Below, piece after piece: positions 1 to 8,428 of a stretch of DNA of 64,000 bases; within the stretch, counting starts at the first letter, position 1, and each line of letters starts with the position of its first letter. Made by a program: the position numbers and the translations under genes. Below the pieces are notes generated by a model. That model had not been told where the DNA came from. It saw nothing but the letters and a program-made list of their open reading frames with translations, and ran no database searches. Source of the stretch: Aquimonas voraii (GTDB lineage: Bacteria; Pseudomonadota; Gammaproteobacteria; Xanthomonadales; Xanthomonadaceae); contig NZ_FNAG01000001.1 of assembly GCF_900101825.1 (NCBI RefSeq), positions 310,001-374,000 of the forward strand, written 5' to 3'.

Positions 1-428
1 AGGCCTGGATCGTCGCCCAGGGCCGCGAGGTGCGGGTGCCGCTGGCGCCGATCGACCCGCGCTCGCTGATGCAGGGCGACTACATGGCCCTGCGCTTCGG
101 TCTCGCCGAGCAGATCGAGAACGCGCGCCTGCAGGGCTGGGTTTCGGCCGATGCCGCCGCGGTGCACGAGGGCGGTTTCGGACGTGCGCCAGTCAGGGTC
201 GATGCGGCCGGCGTGGTCGAACTCGACTGGGGCAACCCCAGCCCCGAACTCAGCCTGCGCTACCGCCTGCGTCAGGGCCGCGTGTGGCTGGGCACCAACG
301 CCTTCTTCTTCGAGGAGGGCGAGGCGGAACGCTACCGCGACGCGCGCTTCGGCGTGTTTCGCGTGGACCCGCACAGCGGCGAGACGGTGCTGGTGGGGCT
401 GGCCGATGCCGAGGGCAAACGCCTCTAG
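1..428 (+). CDS. GDYXXLXY domain protein, 3' part
   Basis: The frame is already open at base 3 and ends at a TAG at 426-428, so only about 141 C-terminal residues are visible; the start lies off the left edge. Just inside the edge is IDPRSLMQGDYMALRF, which fits the GDYXXLXY signature of a small family of unknown function, usually encoded next to a multi-spanning DUF2157/DUF4401-type membrane protein. The visible part is soluble and beta-rich, with no catalytic motif I recognise. The expected membrane partner would be upstream, outside the window. The GTG at 30 is an internal valine in a conserved stretch, not a convincing start. Family assignment is good; function is unknown. Confidence 0.75.
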   Translation, partial: AWIVAQGREVRVPLAPIDPRSLMQGDYMALRFGLAEQIENARLQGWVSADAAAVHEGGFGRAPVRVDAAGVVELDWGNPSPELSLRYRLRQGRVWLGTNAFFFEEGEAERYRDARFGVFRVDPHSGETVLVGLADAEGKRL

Positions 429-592
429 CGCAACTCAGCCCCGCATCGACGGAAGCCGCAGGCTGATCGATGCCAGCCGGGACAGCGTGGGCCTGAGTTC
501 CATGGGCCGTCGCGGGCCTGGAGCAAGGCTGAAGAATTCAGCGTTGTCGCGCGCCACGGAGGGCGCGCCCGCGGATCGAGCACGTAAGTGCT

Positions 593-663
593 TGATCCAG
601 CGAAAGCGAGTCCGGACCTGCGGCGGACTCGCGATGACTGATCAAGGCCGGGATGGACTTGAT
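593..663. repeat. Hairpin-containing intergenic repeat, copy 1
   Basis: Between two convergent genes. It begins TGATCCAGCG and contains a perfect 9-bp stem (606-614 with 624-632). A diverged relative lies at about 32737-32808, sharing TGATCCAGCG, AAGCGAGTC and CTGCGG in the same order. The stem could also act as a factor-independent stop for the flanking genes, but no T-run follows it. Element limits are by eye. Confidence 0.35.
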
Positions 664-673
664 CAGTGCTGCT

Positions 674-2785
674 CTAGGCGGAGACGCGGGCCTCGCTGAG
701 GTTCTGGATGTGCTCGACAAAGGCACCGCGGGCTGACTCCGAATCGAACAGGTCGGGCAGGCGTCCGCGGATCGAATCTCGCAGGGCCTGCGCCTCGCCG
801 GATTCGATCAGTTCGACGGCGCGGTCGGCGAGTTGGGCGGGGTCGTCCACGCTCAGACGCTCTCGCAGGCCGATGCGGGCGAGCATGGCGGCGGTCTGGC
901 GGCCGCGCATGAAGCGGCCTGGGGAAGTCAGCACCGGCAGGCCGGCCTGCAGGGCGTCGAGGCTGGCATTGCCGCCGGAGAAGTGGCGGCTGTCCAGCAT
1001 CAGGTCGCAGGCGGCGTTGATCTGCAGGTAGCGGGCGCGGCTGCCGGTGGGCAGCCAGTGCAGGCGTGCAGAATCGATGCCCGCATGTTGCAGCCGCTGC
1101 GAGAGCGCTTCCTGCCAGGCGGGGCGGTCGTTGAAGAACAGCAGCTGCGCCTCGGGCAGGCGCCGCATCAGTTCGGCATACAGCGCATCGTTGTCCGGAT
1201 GCAGTTTGAACAGCGACTGCGGCGCCAGCAGCAGGGGGCCGCGTTCAGGCAGGCCGAGATCGGCGCGGGCGGCGGCCGGCGGCAATGGCGGGCGTCGGTA
1301 GTCCACGCCCAGGCCCGGCAGCAGGCGCAGCGGCTCGAGGTAGTGCGCAGCGGCGTCGGCGGGCTCCATCTCCGCACAGCTGAGGTAGGCGTCGAGACTG
1401 CGCAGGCCCGAGGTGACCGGATGTCCCCAGGCCATGGCTTGGCGTCGCGCCAGCCTGAGCGCCGCCAGCGGATACAGGCGCGAATCCATGCCCAGTTCGG
1501 GGTAGAGGATCAGGCCGGCGCTTTCCGCGTGCAGTCGTTCGGCCAGGGAATTGAGCGGCGTGGCCTCTTCGATGAAGTGGAAGCGGCTGGCAGCGGCGCC
1601 CATGCGCCCGGTCTCGGCATCGCGGCGCGGGCCGAGCTGGTAGAGCACGACCTCGAAGCCGGCCGCGCGCAGCCAGTCGATCCAGCCGCCGAAGTAGGCG
1701 CCGGCCGTGCAGTCGCGGAACACGCTGCCGACCAGCACGACACGCCTGGGGTAGGCGCAGGCCGGTGCTTCGGCGAACTGCGGCAGCACGGCCTGCGCGG
1801 CGTTCTGCATCAAGCGGCCCAGCTCGCGCATCAGCGCCGTGTCGTCCTCGCCCATGTAGGCCAAGGGGAAATGGCTCCAGGCCAGGTCATCGAGGGTCTG
1901 CCCACGCGCGGGGGCGTCCTGCAGCGCGCCCGCCAGGGTCTGCAGCGCTTCGCGCTGGCGCAGGCGCTCGGCCCGCAGCTGTGCGGCGTCGGTGTAGACC
2001 ATCGGCCCGGCGAGGGCGGCGGCGAGGCGCTCCCGCAGCGGGGTCTCGGCGCGCGCGGCCGCCGCCGCATAGGCGCGGCGCGCGGCCTCGGCGTGGTTGA
2101 GTCCACGCAGTTGCTCGCCCAGTGGCCAGGCCCAAGGCCGACGTGCTTCTTCGTCCAGTTCGAGCAGGGGCCCCAGCGCGCGTTCGGGGCTGGGGCCGGC
2201 GCGCTCGGCGCGCAGCCGCAGCTCGGCCGGAAGCTCGCGGGCGCCGGGACGTGCGAGCAGCTCGCCGATCGCGGCGGTGCGCGTGGCCGACTCGGGCTGC
2301 AGAAGACAGAGTTCGAGCTGCGCCTCGAGATCCTGCGGATGGGCGGCGAGGTGCTGGCGCAGCGCGCGCTCGGCGTCCTCGCTGCGACCCAGCGCCAGCA
2401 GGCAGAGCGCGCGGTTGAACCCGGCCAGTGCATGCGTGGGCGCGCAGGAAAGCGCGGCCTCGAAGTCGCCAAGGGCAGCAGCCTCGTCGCCCGTTCTCCG
2501 ACTGCGGCTGCCGCGATTGTTGAGCGCCGTCGCCAGCGCGTTGAGCAGGGGTGGGGAAGGTGCGGCGCTCTGGCACAGCATCTGCAGGGCGGCGATGGCG
2601 GTGTCGAGCGCACCCGATCGCAAGCCCGCATTGGCCTGCAGCAGCAGGGCCGGCGGCCAGGCGGGACGCAGCGCCAGCGCGGCGCTGGCCGTCGCGAGGG
2701 CGGCGGAGTCCGCGCCGGCGGCAAACTCCGCGTGTGCGCGGCTCAGGAGCATTTCGGGAGTCGGGGCGTTGGCGCTTGGCTTCAT
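674..2785 (-). CDS. TPR protein with SPINDLY/O-GlcNAc transferase-like (GT41) domain
   Basis: 703 residues from the ATG at 2785; the frame stays open upstream but that part is unlike protein and overlaps a repeat element. Residues about 10-250 are alanine-rich helical repeats of TPR type. The C-terminal half (about 330-700) resembles the SPINDLY/OGT catalytic region: it has LVGSVFRDCTAGAYFGGW, then LLAPQSLFKLHPDNDALY, and near the end GGNASLDALQAGLPVLTSPG followed by RFMRGR, the typical nucleotide-sugar binding block of bacterial OGT-like proteins. It is probably a cytoplasmic glycosyltransferase acting on protein side chains or a lipid/sugar acceptor. The acceptor cannot be told from sequence, and neighbours give no clue. 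The family call is firm; substrate and activity are unproven. Confidence 0.8.
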   Translation of the reverse strand: MKPSANAPTPEMLLSRAHAEFAAGADSAALATASAALALRPAWPPALLLQANAGLRSGALDTAIAALQMLCQSAAPSPPLLNALATALNNRGSRSRRTGDEAAALGDFEAALSCAPTHALAGFNRALCLLALGRSEDAERALRQHLAAHPQDLEAQLELCLLQPESATRTAAIGELLARPGARELPAELRLRAERAGPSPERALGPLLELDEEARRPWAWPLGEQLRGLNHAEAARRAYAAAAARAETPLRERLAAALAGPMVYTDAAQLRAERLRQREALQTLAGALQDAPARGQTLDDLAWSHFPLAYMGEDDTALMRELGRLMQNAAQAVLPQFAEAPACAYPRRVVLVGSVFRDCTAGAYFGGWIDWLRAAGFEVVLYQLGPRRDAETGRMGAAASRFHFIEEATPLNSLAERLHAESAGLILYPELGMDSRLYPLAALRLARRQAMAWGHPVTSGLRSLDAYLSCAEMEPADAAAHYLEPLRLLPGLGVDYRRPPLPPAAARADLGLPERGPLLLAPQSLFKLHPDNDALYAELMRRLPEAQLLFFNDRPAWQEALSQRLQHAGIDSARLHWLPTGSRARYLQINAACDLMLDSRHFSGGNASLDALQAGLPVLTSPGRFMRGRQTAAMLARIGLRERLSVDDPAQLADRAVELIESGEAQALRDSIRGRLPDLFDSESARGAFVEHIQNLSEARVSA

Positions 2786-2835
2786 CGGGGCATTGTAGGA
2801 AAGTCGGGCGCCGCGGCCGCGAGGGGCGAGCCCAG

Positions 2836-2987
2836 CAGGCTGTGGAAGAACAGCCTGGTAGCCCGGCCAGGAATGGCCGGGACGACGAAGCAAGCGCGCA
2901 AGCGATTGATGTGTCGTGAGGTGGTGCGGACCCGCGTCGGACCGCTGACTTGGGACACTCCCCGGAAGGGAGTGTTTCAACAAGCTG
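2836..2987. repeat. 152-bp dispersed repeat (MITE-like), copy 1
   Basis: This stretch matches 36710-36861 without gaps at about 87% by eye (about 133 of 152 positions). Both copies carry the same hairpin (CCCGGCCA, 4-nt loop, TGGCCGGG). Their ends are inverted: the left end CAGGCTGTGGAAGAACAGCC resembles the reverse complement of the right end, which finishes TTTCAACAAGCTG. Here the element is directly flanked by CCAG on both sides, a possible 4-bp target duplication. No ORF of its own. It fills most of the gap between the start of the OGT-like gene and the next plus-strand gene. Confidence 0.7.
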
Positions 2988-3038
2988 CCAGCGCGGCCGG
3001 GTTCGAAGGCGAGACTGACGGGATTTGCAGAGCACTCC

Positions 3039-4253
3039 ATGCAGAACGGCGAGAAGATCATTGACACCGTGGGCTGCGGCGAAGAGGAAGTCGCGCGCCT
3101 GCGGCTGCTTTTCCGCATGGGCGCCGCGCGCTTCAAATCGCGCTGGAAGTTCTCCGAATCGGAGCCACCCGATCTCGTGCTGCTCGACCCGGAGACCGAA
3201 CTGGGCCGCGCCGCGCGCGAGATCGCCCAGCAGGCCGAGCGGCCCTACATCTGCATCGTCGACCTCGGCACCGAGGACGGCGCGGACTGGGCCCTGCGCC
3301 GACCGCTGAAGCTCGATGCGATCGTCCGCATGGTGAACCTGCTGTGCGCTCCGGCGCCGGCGCCGGCGCCCGCGGTTGCGGCTGCGGAGCCGGTGATGAA
3401 GGTGCTCAGCCAGGGTGAGAACTTCTTCGACCTCGACCTTGGCGAGGAGCCGACGCCGGTTCGCGATGACGGCCTGCCGAGCATCCAGCTGCCGGAGATC
3501 GTCCGCGGCTTCGGCGCCCATGATGTCGAGGGACTGTTCAAGCGGGACCCCTTGGCCAATACCGCCGAGGCGCTGGTGCCGCATCGGATCGGCGAGGGCA
3601 CGGGCATCGAGTTCACCGAGGGGCCGACGCTGCGCACGCACGCGCGCATCGACGAGAAGGCCGAGCGTCTCGGCAAGCGCGAGAGCGAGGTCGCGCCCGA
3701 CATCGACCCCAGCCTGCGCCGCGTGAGCACGCAGGACCTGCGTCGTTTTCCCTTGATCGAGTACCTCACCCAGCCCCTGCTCGGCGCGCCCGAGCGAATC
3801 GAGCTGCCGGGCCTGCCCTGGCTGGTACTCGATCCGGTGACCCAGAGCTACCACTCCGACGCGGAGCTGCCGGCGCTGGAGCTGTACTGCCTGCAGGAGC
3901 TGCCGCGCGCGTCCTTCGCCCAACTCACCAGCGCCGAGTTGGCCGCCGTGCGTGCCCGCGCGCCGGCCAAGCCGTGGATCCGTCTGCGCTGGCAGGTGCG
4001 CTACCTCACCTCGAACGGCAAGCTTTCGACCCAGCTCGATCCTGCCGGTCGTTTCCGCCTCGAGCGCCCCATCGAGCTGGCCCGCGACTACCCCGCGGCC
4101 TTCCGCGTCTCCACCGCGATGCTGCGCGATCTGCAGCCGCTGCACGAGATCGCGAAGCAGGCGAAGGCGAGCATGACCGAGGTCATCAACGTGGTGAACG
4201 CCTACGAATCTGTGAGCCTGCTGGAGTCGCAGCTGCGCGAACGGTTCAGGTGA
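3039..4253 (+). CDS. Conserved-type hypothetical protein, possible receiver-like N-terminus
   Basis: 404 residues, starting MQNGEKIIDTVGCGEEEVAR; ATG at 3039, ending TGA. I do not recognise a named family. Residues about 1-100 could be an alpha/beta domain of degenerate response-regulator type (hydrophobic strand plus acid: DLVLLDPETE, later YICIVDLGTEDG), but the phosphorylation pattern is not clear. A proline-alanine linker (about 105-120) follows, then an acidic middle region and a C-terminal domain (about 225-400) with PWLVLDPVTQSYHSD and PWIRLRWQVRYLTSNG. No signal peptide or membrane segment, so it is probably cytoplasmic. It stands alone, with repeat elements on both sides. Codon use is like its neighbours. 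Confidence 0.7.
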   Translation: MQNGEKIIDTVGCGEEEVARLRLLFRMGAARFKSRWKFSESEPPDLVLLDPETELGRAAREIAQQAERPYICIVDLGTEDGADWALRRPLKLDAIVRMVNLLCAPAPAPAPAVAAAEPVMKVLSQGENFFDLDLGEEPTPVRDDGLPSIQLPEIVRGFGAHDVEGLFKRDPLANTAEALVPHRIGEGTGIEFTEGPTLRTHARIDEKAERLGKRESEVAPDIDPSLRRVSTQDLRRFPLIEYLTQPLLGAPERIELPGLPWLVLDPVTQSYHSDAELPALELYCLQELPRASFAQLTSAELAAVRARAPAKPWIRLRWQVRYLTSNGKLSTQLDPAGRFRLERPIELARDYPAAFRVSTAMLRDLQPLHEIAKQAKASMTEVINVVNAYESVSLLESQLRERFR

Positions 4254-4258
4254 GGAGC

Positions 4259-4288
4259 CGGGATTGGGGATTCGAGATTCGGGATTCG
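4259..4288. repeat. GGGATTCG-type short tandem repeat
   Basis: About four imperfect units of GGGATTCG/GGGATTGG directly after the stop codon of the upstream gene. The same motif recurs at 17735-17764, again just after a plus-strand stop codon. Such runs are common in Xanthomonadales intergenic regions, from general knowledge. No function assigned. Confidence 0.6.
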
Positions 4289-4311
4289 CGAGGGCGTGCT
4301 CGCGCGTTGCG

Positions 4312-4563
4312 CGCATAGGGTGGGCCCTGGCCCACCATGGCATCGACGCTCGCCACGGGCCCGAACTGCCCGATCCATGCGCGCGCACCGCGTTGATGCG
4401 CGTGCAGGCATGCGCCCTTGATGCAGCCGTGATCGACTGTCACGCCTCGCTTCCCGACCAGCTCGGCAGCGGGCCGCGAGACACGTACATGCACGCCCCG
4501 TGATGACGGCGCTTCGACTTCCGGCAGGCTTGAGCTGCGGTGGGCCAGGGCCCACCCTATGCG
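4312..4563. repeat. 252-bp element with perfect 25-bp terminal inverted repeats
   Basis: The ends 4312-4336 and 4539-4563 are exact reverse complements over 25 bases. Each end is itself a hairpin, GGTGGGCC-CT-GGCCCACC or its complement. The 202-bp interior has no convincing gene. It occupies most of the 337-nt gap 4254-4590, together with the short tandem repeat before it. The structure fits a MITE or paired REP element (BIME); no transposase is near. Confidence 0.7.
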
Positions 4564-4590
4564 GCCTCTCCAACACGCGGATGTTTCGTC

Positions 4591-5037
4591 GTGATCTACA
4601 CCTGGACCAAGTCCCTGCACCTGCTGTTCGTCATCGCCTGGATGGCGGCGGTGTTCTATCTGCCGCGGATCCTGGTGAACCTCGCCGAGGCCGGCGATCA
4701 AGCCGTGGTGCGCGAGCGCCTGCTGCTGATGGGGCGTCGGCTCTATCGCTTCGGGCATGTGATGTTCGGCCTGCTGCTCGTGCTTGGTCTGCTGCTTTGG
4801 ATGGGTTACCGCATCGATCCGAGCTGGTGGCCGCGGGTGGTGGCGGGCGGCTGGATGCACGTCAAGCTCACCCTCGTTGCCCTGCTGTTCGCCTACTACA
4901 TCGTCACCGCGCGCTTGCTGAAACGCGTGCAATCAGGCGGCACCCTGCCGAGCTCGAAGGCGCTGCGCTGGTTCAACGAGCTGCCGATCTTCCTGGCGCT
5001 GGGCGCGATCTGGTTGGTGATTGCGAAGCCGTTTTGA
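4591..5037 (+). CDS. hemJ: HemJ/CopD-like integral membrane protein
   Basis: 148 residues from a GTG at 4591; this start gives (V/M)IYTWTKSLHLLFVIAWMA, the usual beginning of the UPF0093 family, whereas the upstream ATG at 4540 would add residues read from the inverted-repeat element. Four hydrophobic segments (about 8-25, 50-70, 80-105 and 125-145) predict an inner-membrane protein. The family includes HemJ, which oxidises protoporphyrinogen IX in haem synthesis. The early KxLH and FYLPR motifs and the later K(L/F)TLV segment with a lysine agree with it. The related CopD copper proteins share part of the pattern. No other haem gene is adjacent, so the role rests on family similarity only. 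Confidence 0.7.
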   Translation: MIYTWTKSLHLLFVIAWMAAVFYLPRILVNLAEAGDQAVVRERLLLMGRRLYRFGHVMFGLLLVLGLLLWMGYRIDPSWWPRVVAGGWMHVKLTLVALLFAYYIVTARLLKRVQSGGTLPSSKALRWFNELPIFLALGAIWLVIAKPF

Positions 5038-5147
5038 GCAGGCCTTGGGTGCCGGCAGGGCGCCGACATCTCTGTTCGTGGAACTCGAAAGCACAGTGAG
5101 ACCGTGGGCCGGAGTCTTCGCAGGTGAGGCTTGCGCGCTTCGAACGG

Positions 5148-5188
5148 CCCCTCAACCCAAGCCCTCTCCCGCTGGGAGGGGGGCAATG
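5148..5188. repeat. Possible interspersed repeat fragment
   Basis: Within the 177-nt gap before the symporter gene there is CCCTCTCCCGCTGGGAGGG, an imperfect inverted repeat preceded by a CCTCAACCCAAG stretch. It resembles short interspersed repeats common in Xanthomonadales. Single copy here; limits approximate. Confidence 0.35.
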
Positions 5189-5214
5189 AACGTGGCACCC
5201 ACTGAGACCCACGC

Positions 5215-6498
5215 ATGTCCCGACTGATCGACACCTGGTTCCGCATTCCCTTCTGGCAGCGTGTCGCCGGTGGCTTCGTGATCGGCGCGCTGGCGGGCTG
5301 GCTGTTGGGGCCGACGGCGACGACCTGGTTCGCGCCGCTGGGCTCGCTCTACGTCACCCTGATCAAGATGATCGCCACCCCGCTGGTGTTCTTCGCTGTG
5401 GTCTCGGCGATCGGGCGACTGCACGGGCAGGGCAGTGTGGCGGCGCTGTCGGCGCGCACCTTCGTGTGGTTCGCGATCACCGCGGCGCTGGCGGTCGGCG
5501 TGGGTCTGATCGTGGCCACGCTGATGCAGCCGGGCTCGGGGCTTGAGCCGCTGACGCCCGCGGCGGACTGGAAGCCACGCGAGCTGCCGACGCCGGTGCA
5601 GGTGCTGCTCGATGTGGTGCCCGCCAATCCCTTCATGGCGCTGGCCGAGGGCAAGATCCTGCAGGTGATCTTCTTCGCCGGACTGGTCGGCTTCGCCCTG
5701 GTCAAGCTGGGCGAGAAGACCGAGCGGCTGCGGCTCTTGGCCAACGAGGCCAGCGAGCTGATGATCCAGGTGACGCGCTTCGTCCTGCAGGTCACCCCGA
5801 TCGGCACCTTCGGTCTGATCGCGGGCCTCGTGGGCACCTATGGCTTCGAGCGCCTGCTGCCGCTGGGCAACTATGTCATCGCGCTGTTTGTCGCTTGTGC
5901 GATCCACATCGTGTTCGTTTACGGCGGCCTGCTTGCCGCGCACGGGCTGAACCCGCTGCGCTTCTTCCGCGGTGCCGCCGGCGCCATGCAGATCGCCTTC
6001 GCGACCTCGTCGAGCTTCGCTTCGATGCCGGCCTCGCTGCGCTCGGTCAGCGCCAACCTGGGCGTCAATCGCGACTACGCGGCGTTTGCGGTGCCGCTGG
6101 GTGCGAGCATCAAGATGGATGGCTGCGGCGCGATCTTTCCTGCCGTGACCTGCCTGTTCACCGCGCAGTATTTCGGCATCGATCTGTCGGCCTCGCAGTA
6201 CTTCATCATCCTGCTGGCCTCGGTGCTGGGCAGCTTCGGCACCGCCGGCGTGCCGGGCACGGCGACGGTGATGGTGACCCTGGTGATGAGCGCGGCCAAC
6301 CTGCCGCTCGAAGGCCTGGCTTTCATCATCGCCATCGACCGCGTGATCGACATGGTTCGCACCATGACCAATGTCACCGGGCAGATGCTGGTGCCGGTGC
6401 TGGTGGCGCGCGAGACCGGCATGCTGGATGTCGAGCAGTACGAGCGGGCAGTGGCGCCGGCGGAGTTCGAAGGTGTGGCGGTCGAAGAGCGGCTCTGA
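5215..6498 (+). CDS. Dicarboxylate/amino acid:cation symporter (DAACS family)
   Basis: 427 residues, a typical length for the GltP/DctA family of secondary transporters, which carry C4-dicarboxylates or glutamate/aspartate with H+ or Na+. About eight hydrophobic segments are visible. Family hallmarks are present: the serine-rich re-entrant loop ATSSSFASMPASL (about 262-274), MDGCGAIFPAVTCLF, and the late GTAGVPGTATVMVTLVM with DRVIDMVRTMTNVTGQM. The ATG at 5215 gives the normal N-terminus (basic residues, then the first membrane helix). It is monocistronic as far as the sequence shows: 177 nt from the upstream gene and 130 nt from rarA. Whether the substrate is succinate/malate or glutamate cannot be decided. 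Confidence 0.9.
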   Translation: MSRLIDTWFRIPFWQRVAGGFVIGALAGWLLGPTATTWFAPLGSLYVTLIKMIATPLVFFAVVSAIGRLHGQGSVAALSARTFVWFAITAALAVGVGLIVATLMQPGSGLEPLTPAADWKPRELPTPVQVLLDVVPANPFMALAEGKILQVIFFAGLVGFALVKLGEKTERLRLLANEASELMIQVTRFVLQVTPIGTFGLIAGLVGTYGFERLLPLGNYVIALFVACAIHIVFVYGGLLAAHGLNPLRFFRGAAGAMQIAFATSSSFASMPASLRSVSANLGVNRDYAAFAVPLGASIKMDGCGAIFPAVTCLFTAQYFGIDLSASQYFIILLASVLGSFGTAGVPGTATVMVTLVMSAANLPLEGLAFIIAIDRVIDMVRTMTNVTGQMLVPVLVARETGMLDVEQYERAVAPAEFEGVAVEERL

Positions 6499-6628
6499 GC
6501 AACCGCGGTGGAACAGCGGCCTTGAAAGGCGATGGTCGAAGCGCGGCTTCGGGTGCCGGGGCGGTTCCGCCTTTTCCGCCGCGGCGGGAGGGGTGTGAAG
6601 CAGGCGTGCCCGCTAAACTGCCCGTCCC

Positions 6629-7966
6629 ATGACCCAGCCCGGACTCTTCGCCGAACCTGAAGCGCTCAAGCCGCTGGCCGAGCGCATGCGTCCGCGCGCG
6701 CTGGAAGAGGTGGTCGGGCAGTCGCGCCTGCTGGCCCAAGGCAGTGCGTTTCGGCGTGCCGTCGAGAGTGGGCGCCTGCACTCGATGGTGCTGTGGGGTC
6801 CGCCCGGCTGCGGCAAGACCACCCTGGCCCTGCTGCTGGCGCGCTATGCCGACGCGCGCTTCGAATCGGTGTCGGCGGTGCTGTCGGGCTTGCCCGAAGT
6901 CCGCAAGGTGCTGGCCGAAGCCGAAGCGCGCTTCAAGGCCGGCGAGCGCACCCTGCTGTTCGTCGACGAGGTGCACCGCTTCAACAAGGCCCAGCAGGAC
7001 GCCTTTCTGCCGCACATCGAGCGCGGCTACATCCTGTTCGTTGGCGCCACCACCGAGAACCCCAGCTTCGAGCTGAACTCGGCCCTGCTTTCGCGCTGCC
7101 GCGTGCATGTGCTCGAAGGCGTGGCGCCGGCCGAGATCGTGCAGGCGCTGAACAGGGCGCTGGTGGACGCCGAGCGCGGCCTGGGCCGTCGCGGCCTGCA
7201 GGCGTCAGCGGAGAATCTGCAGCTGATCGCCGAAGCTGCCGATGGCGACGTGCGGCGCGCGCTCACGCTTTTGGAAATTGCGGCGGAACTCGCGGAAGGC
7301 GAGGGCGGTGAGATCAGCGAAGCCACGCTCACCCAGGTGCTGGCCGACCGCACGCGCCGCTTCGACAAGGGCGGTGAGCAGTTCTATGACCAGATCTCGG
7401 CCCTGCACAAGTGCGTGCGCAGCTCCAACCCGGATGCCGCGCTGTACTGGCTGTGCCGCATGCTGGACGGCGGCTGCGATCCGAGCTACCTCGCCCGTCG
7501 CCTGCTGCGCATGAGCATCGAGGACATCGGCCTTGCCGACCCGCGCGCGCAGCAGATGGCGCTGGACGCCTGGGATACCTTCGAGCGTCTGGGCAGCCCC
7601 GAGGGCGAGCTGGCGCTCGCCCAGGTCACGCTGTACATGGCCAGCACCGCCAAGAGCAACGCCGGCTACGTCGCCTACAAAGCCGCGGCCGCCGAGGTGC
7701 GTGCCTCCGGCACCCAAGAGGTGCCCCTGCATCTGCGCAATGCGCCGACGAAGCTGATGAAGTCGCTGGGCTATGGCGAGCAGTACCAGTACGACCACGA
7801 TGTCGAGGGCGGCGTGGCGCTGGATCAGACCGGCTTTCCCGACGCGCTCGGCGAACAGGTGTACTACCGTCCGGTGGCGCGCGGGCTTGAGCTCAAGCTG
7901 AAGGACAAGCTCGACGCCTTGCGTACAGCGCGCGCGCAGGCGCGCGGCGAGGGCGGTGGCGAGTGA
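6629..7966 (+). CDS. rarA: Replication-associated recombination protein A (RarA/MgsA AAA+ ATPase)
   Basis: 445 residues, full length. RarA is a AAA+ ATPase of the clamp-loader class that acts at stalled replication forks. The Walker A motif GPPGCGKTT lies at about residues 57-65, Walker B LLFVDEVHRF at about 110-119, sensor 1 GATTENPSFELN follows, and the C-terminal domain has LHKCVRSSNPDAALYWL and RRLLRMSIEDIGLADPRA, both typical of MgsA. Its GTGA stop overlaps the start of crcB, so the two are translationally coupled. rarA next to crcB is a familiar Xanthomonadales arrangement; lolA and serS, its usual other neighbours, are not here. Confidence 0.95.
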   Translation: MTQPGLFAEPEALKPLAERMRPRALEEVVGQSRLLAQGSAFRRAVESGRLHSMVLWGPPGCGKTTLALLLARYADARFESVSAVLSGLPEVRKVLAEAEARFKAGERTLLFVDEVHRFNKAQQDAFLPHIERGYILFVGATTENPSFELNSALLSRCRVHVLEGVAPAEIVQALNRALVDAERGLGRRGLQASAENLQLIAEAADGDVRRALTLLEIAAELAEGEGGEISEATLTQVLADRTRRFDKGGEQFYDQISALHKCVRSSNPDAALYWLCRMLDGGCDPSYLARRLLRMSIEDIGLADPRAQQMALDAWDTFERLGSPEGELALAQVTLYMASTAKSNAGYVAYKAAAAEVRASGTQEVPLHLRNAPTKLMKSLGYGEQYQYDHDVEGGVALDQTGFPDALGEQVYYRPVARGLELKLKDKLDALRTARAQARGEGGGE

Positions 7967-8352
7967 GCCTCTGGAGCAGCCTCGGGCTGGTCATGGCCGG
8001 CGGCGCGCTAGGGGCCGGCGCGCGCTTCCTGCTGGGGACGTGGCTGCTGCGCCAGCTGGGCAGTGGCTTTCCGTGGGGCACCTTCGCGGTCAACCTGCTC
8101 GGCAGCTTCGGCGCCGGCCTGCTGCTGGTCTGGGTGCAGAAGCCCGAGGCCGCTCCTTGGCTGCGCCCCTTGCTGATGACCGGCCTGCTGGGCGGGCTCA
8201 CCACCTACTCCGCGTTGATGGTGGATTGCCTGCTGTTGTGGCGCGAGCTGGAGCGGCCGGGGCTGGCGCTGCTCTATCTCGCGCTCACCCTCGTCATCGG
8301 CTTTGCCGCCCTGCTTGGGGGCTGGCTGCTGGGGCAGGGGCTGCGCGGCTGA
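7963..8352 (+). CDS. crcB: Fluoride exporter CrcB/Fluc
   Basis: 129 residues from GTG 7963, overlapping the rarA stop by 4 nt. Four membrane segments. The family's diagnostic stretches are present: GGALGAGARFLLG near the N-terminus, GTFAVNLLGSFGAGLLL (with the conserved Asn of the pore), and GLLGGLTTYSALMVD with the (T/S)TYS element. Fluc proteins are dual-topology dimers that export fluoride passively across the inner membrane. No fluoride riboswitch can precede it, because there is no leader between rarA and crcB; expression probably follows rarA. Confidence 0.93.
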   Translation: MSLWSSLGLVMAGGALGAGARFLLGTWLLRQLGSGFPWGTFAVNLLGSFGAGLLLVWVQKPEAAPWLRPLLMTGLLGGLTTYSALMVDCLLLWRELERPGLALLYLALTLVIGFAALLGGWLLGQGLRG

Positions 8353-8428
8353 ACTCGGTGGGCTACCGCTCGTGTTTCCCGCTTGAGCCTTCTGGAGCCT
8401 GGGGCGGAGGAGGGCCCAGCCACCGCGC

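Noticed and set aside
833-3064. 743-codon frame opposite the OGT-like gene
   Set aside because: Composition typical of an antisense shadow (Gln/Ala/Gly-rich), no domain, and it covers the repeat element.
4312-4563. CRISPR array or attachment site
   Set aside because: Only two inverted copies, no regularly spaced direct repeats, no cas, integrase or tRNA next to it.
7963-8352. Fluoride riboswitch for crcB
   Set aside because: crcB overlaps rarA by 4 nt, leaving no leader, and no riboswitch-like sequence is seen before rarA.
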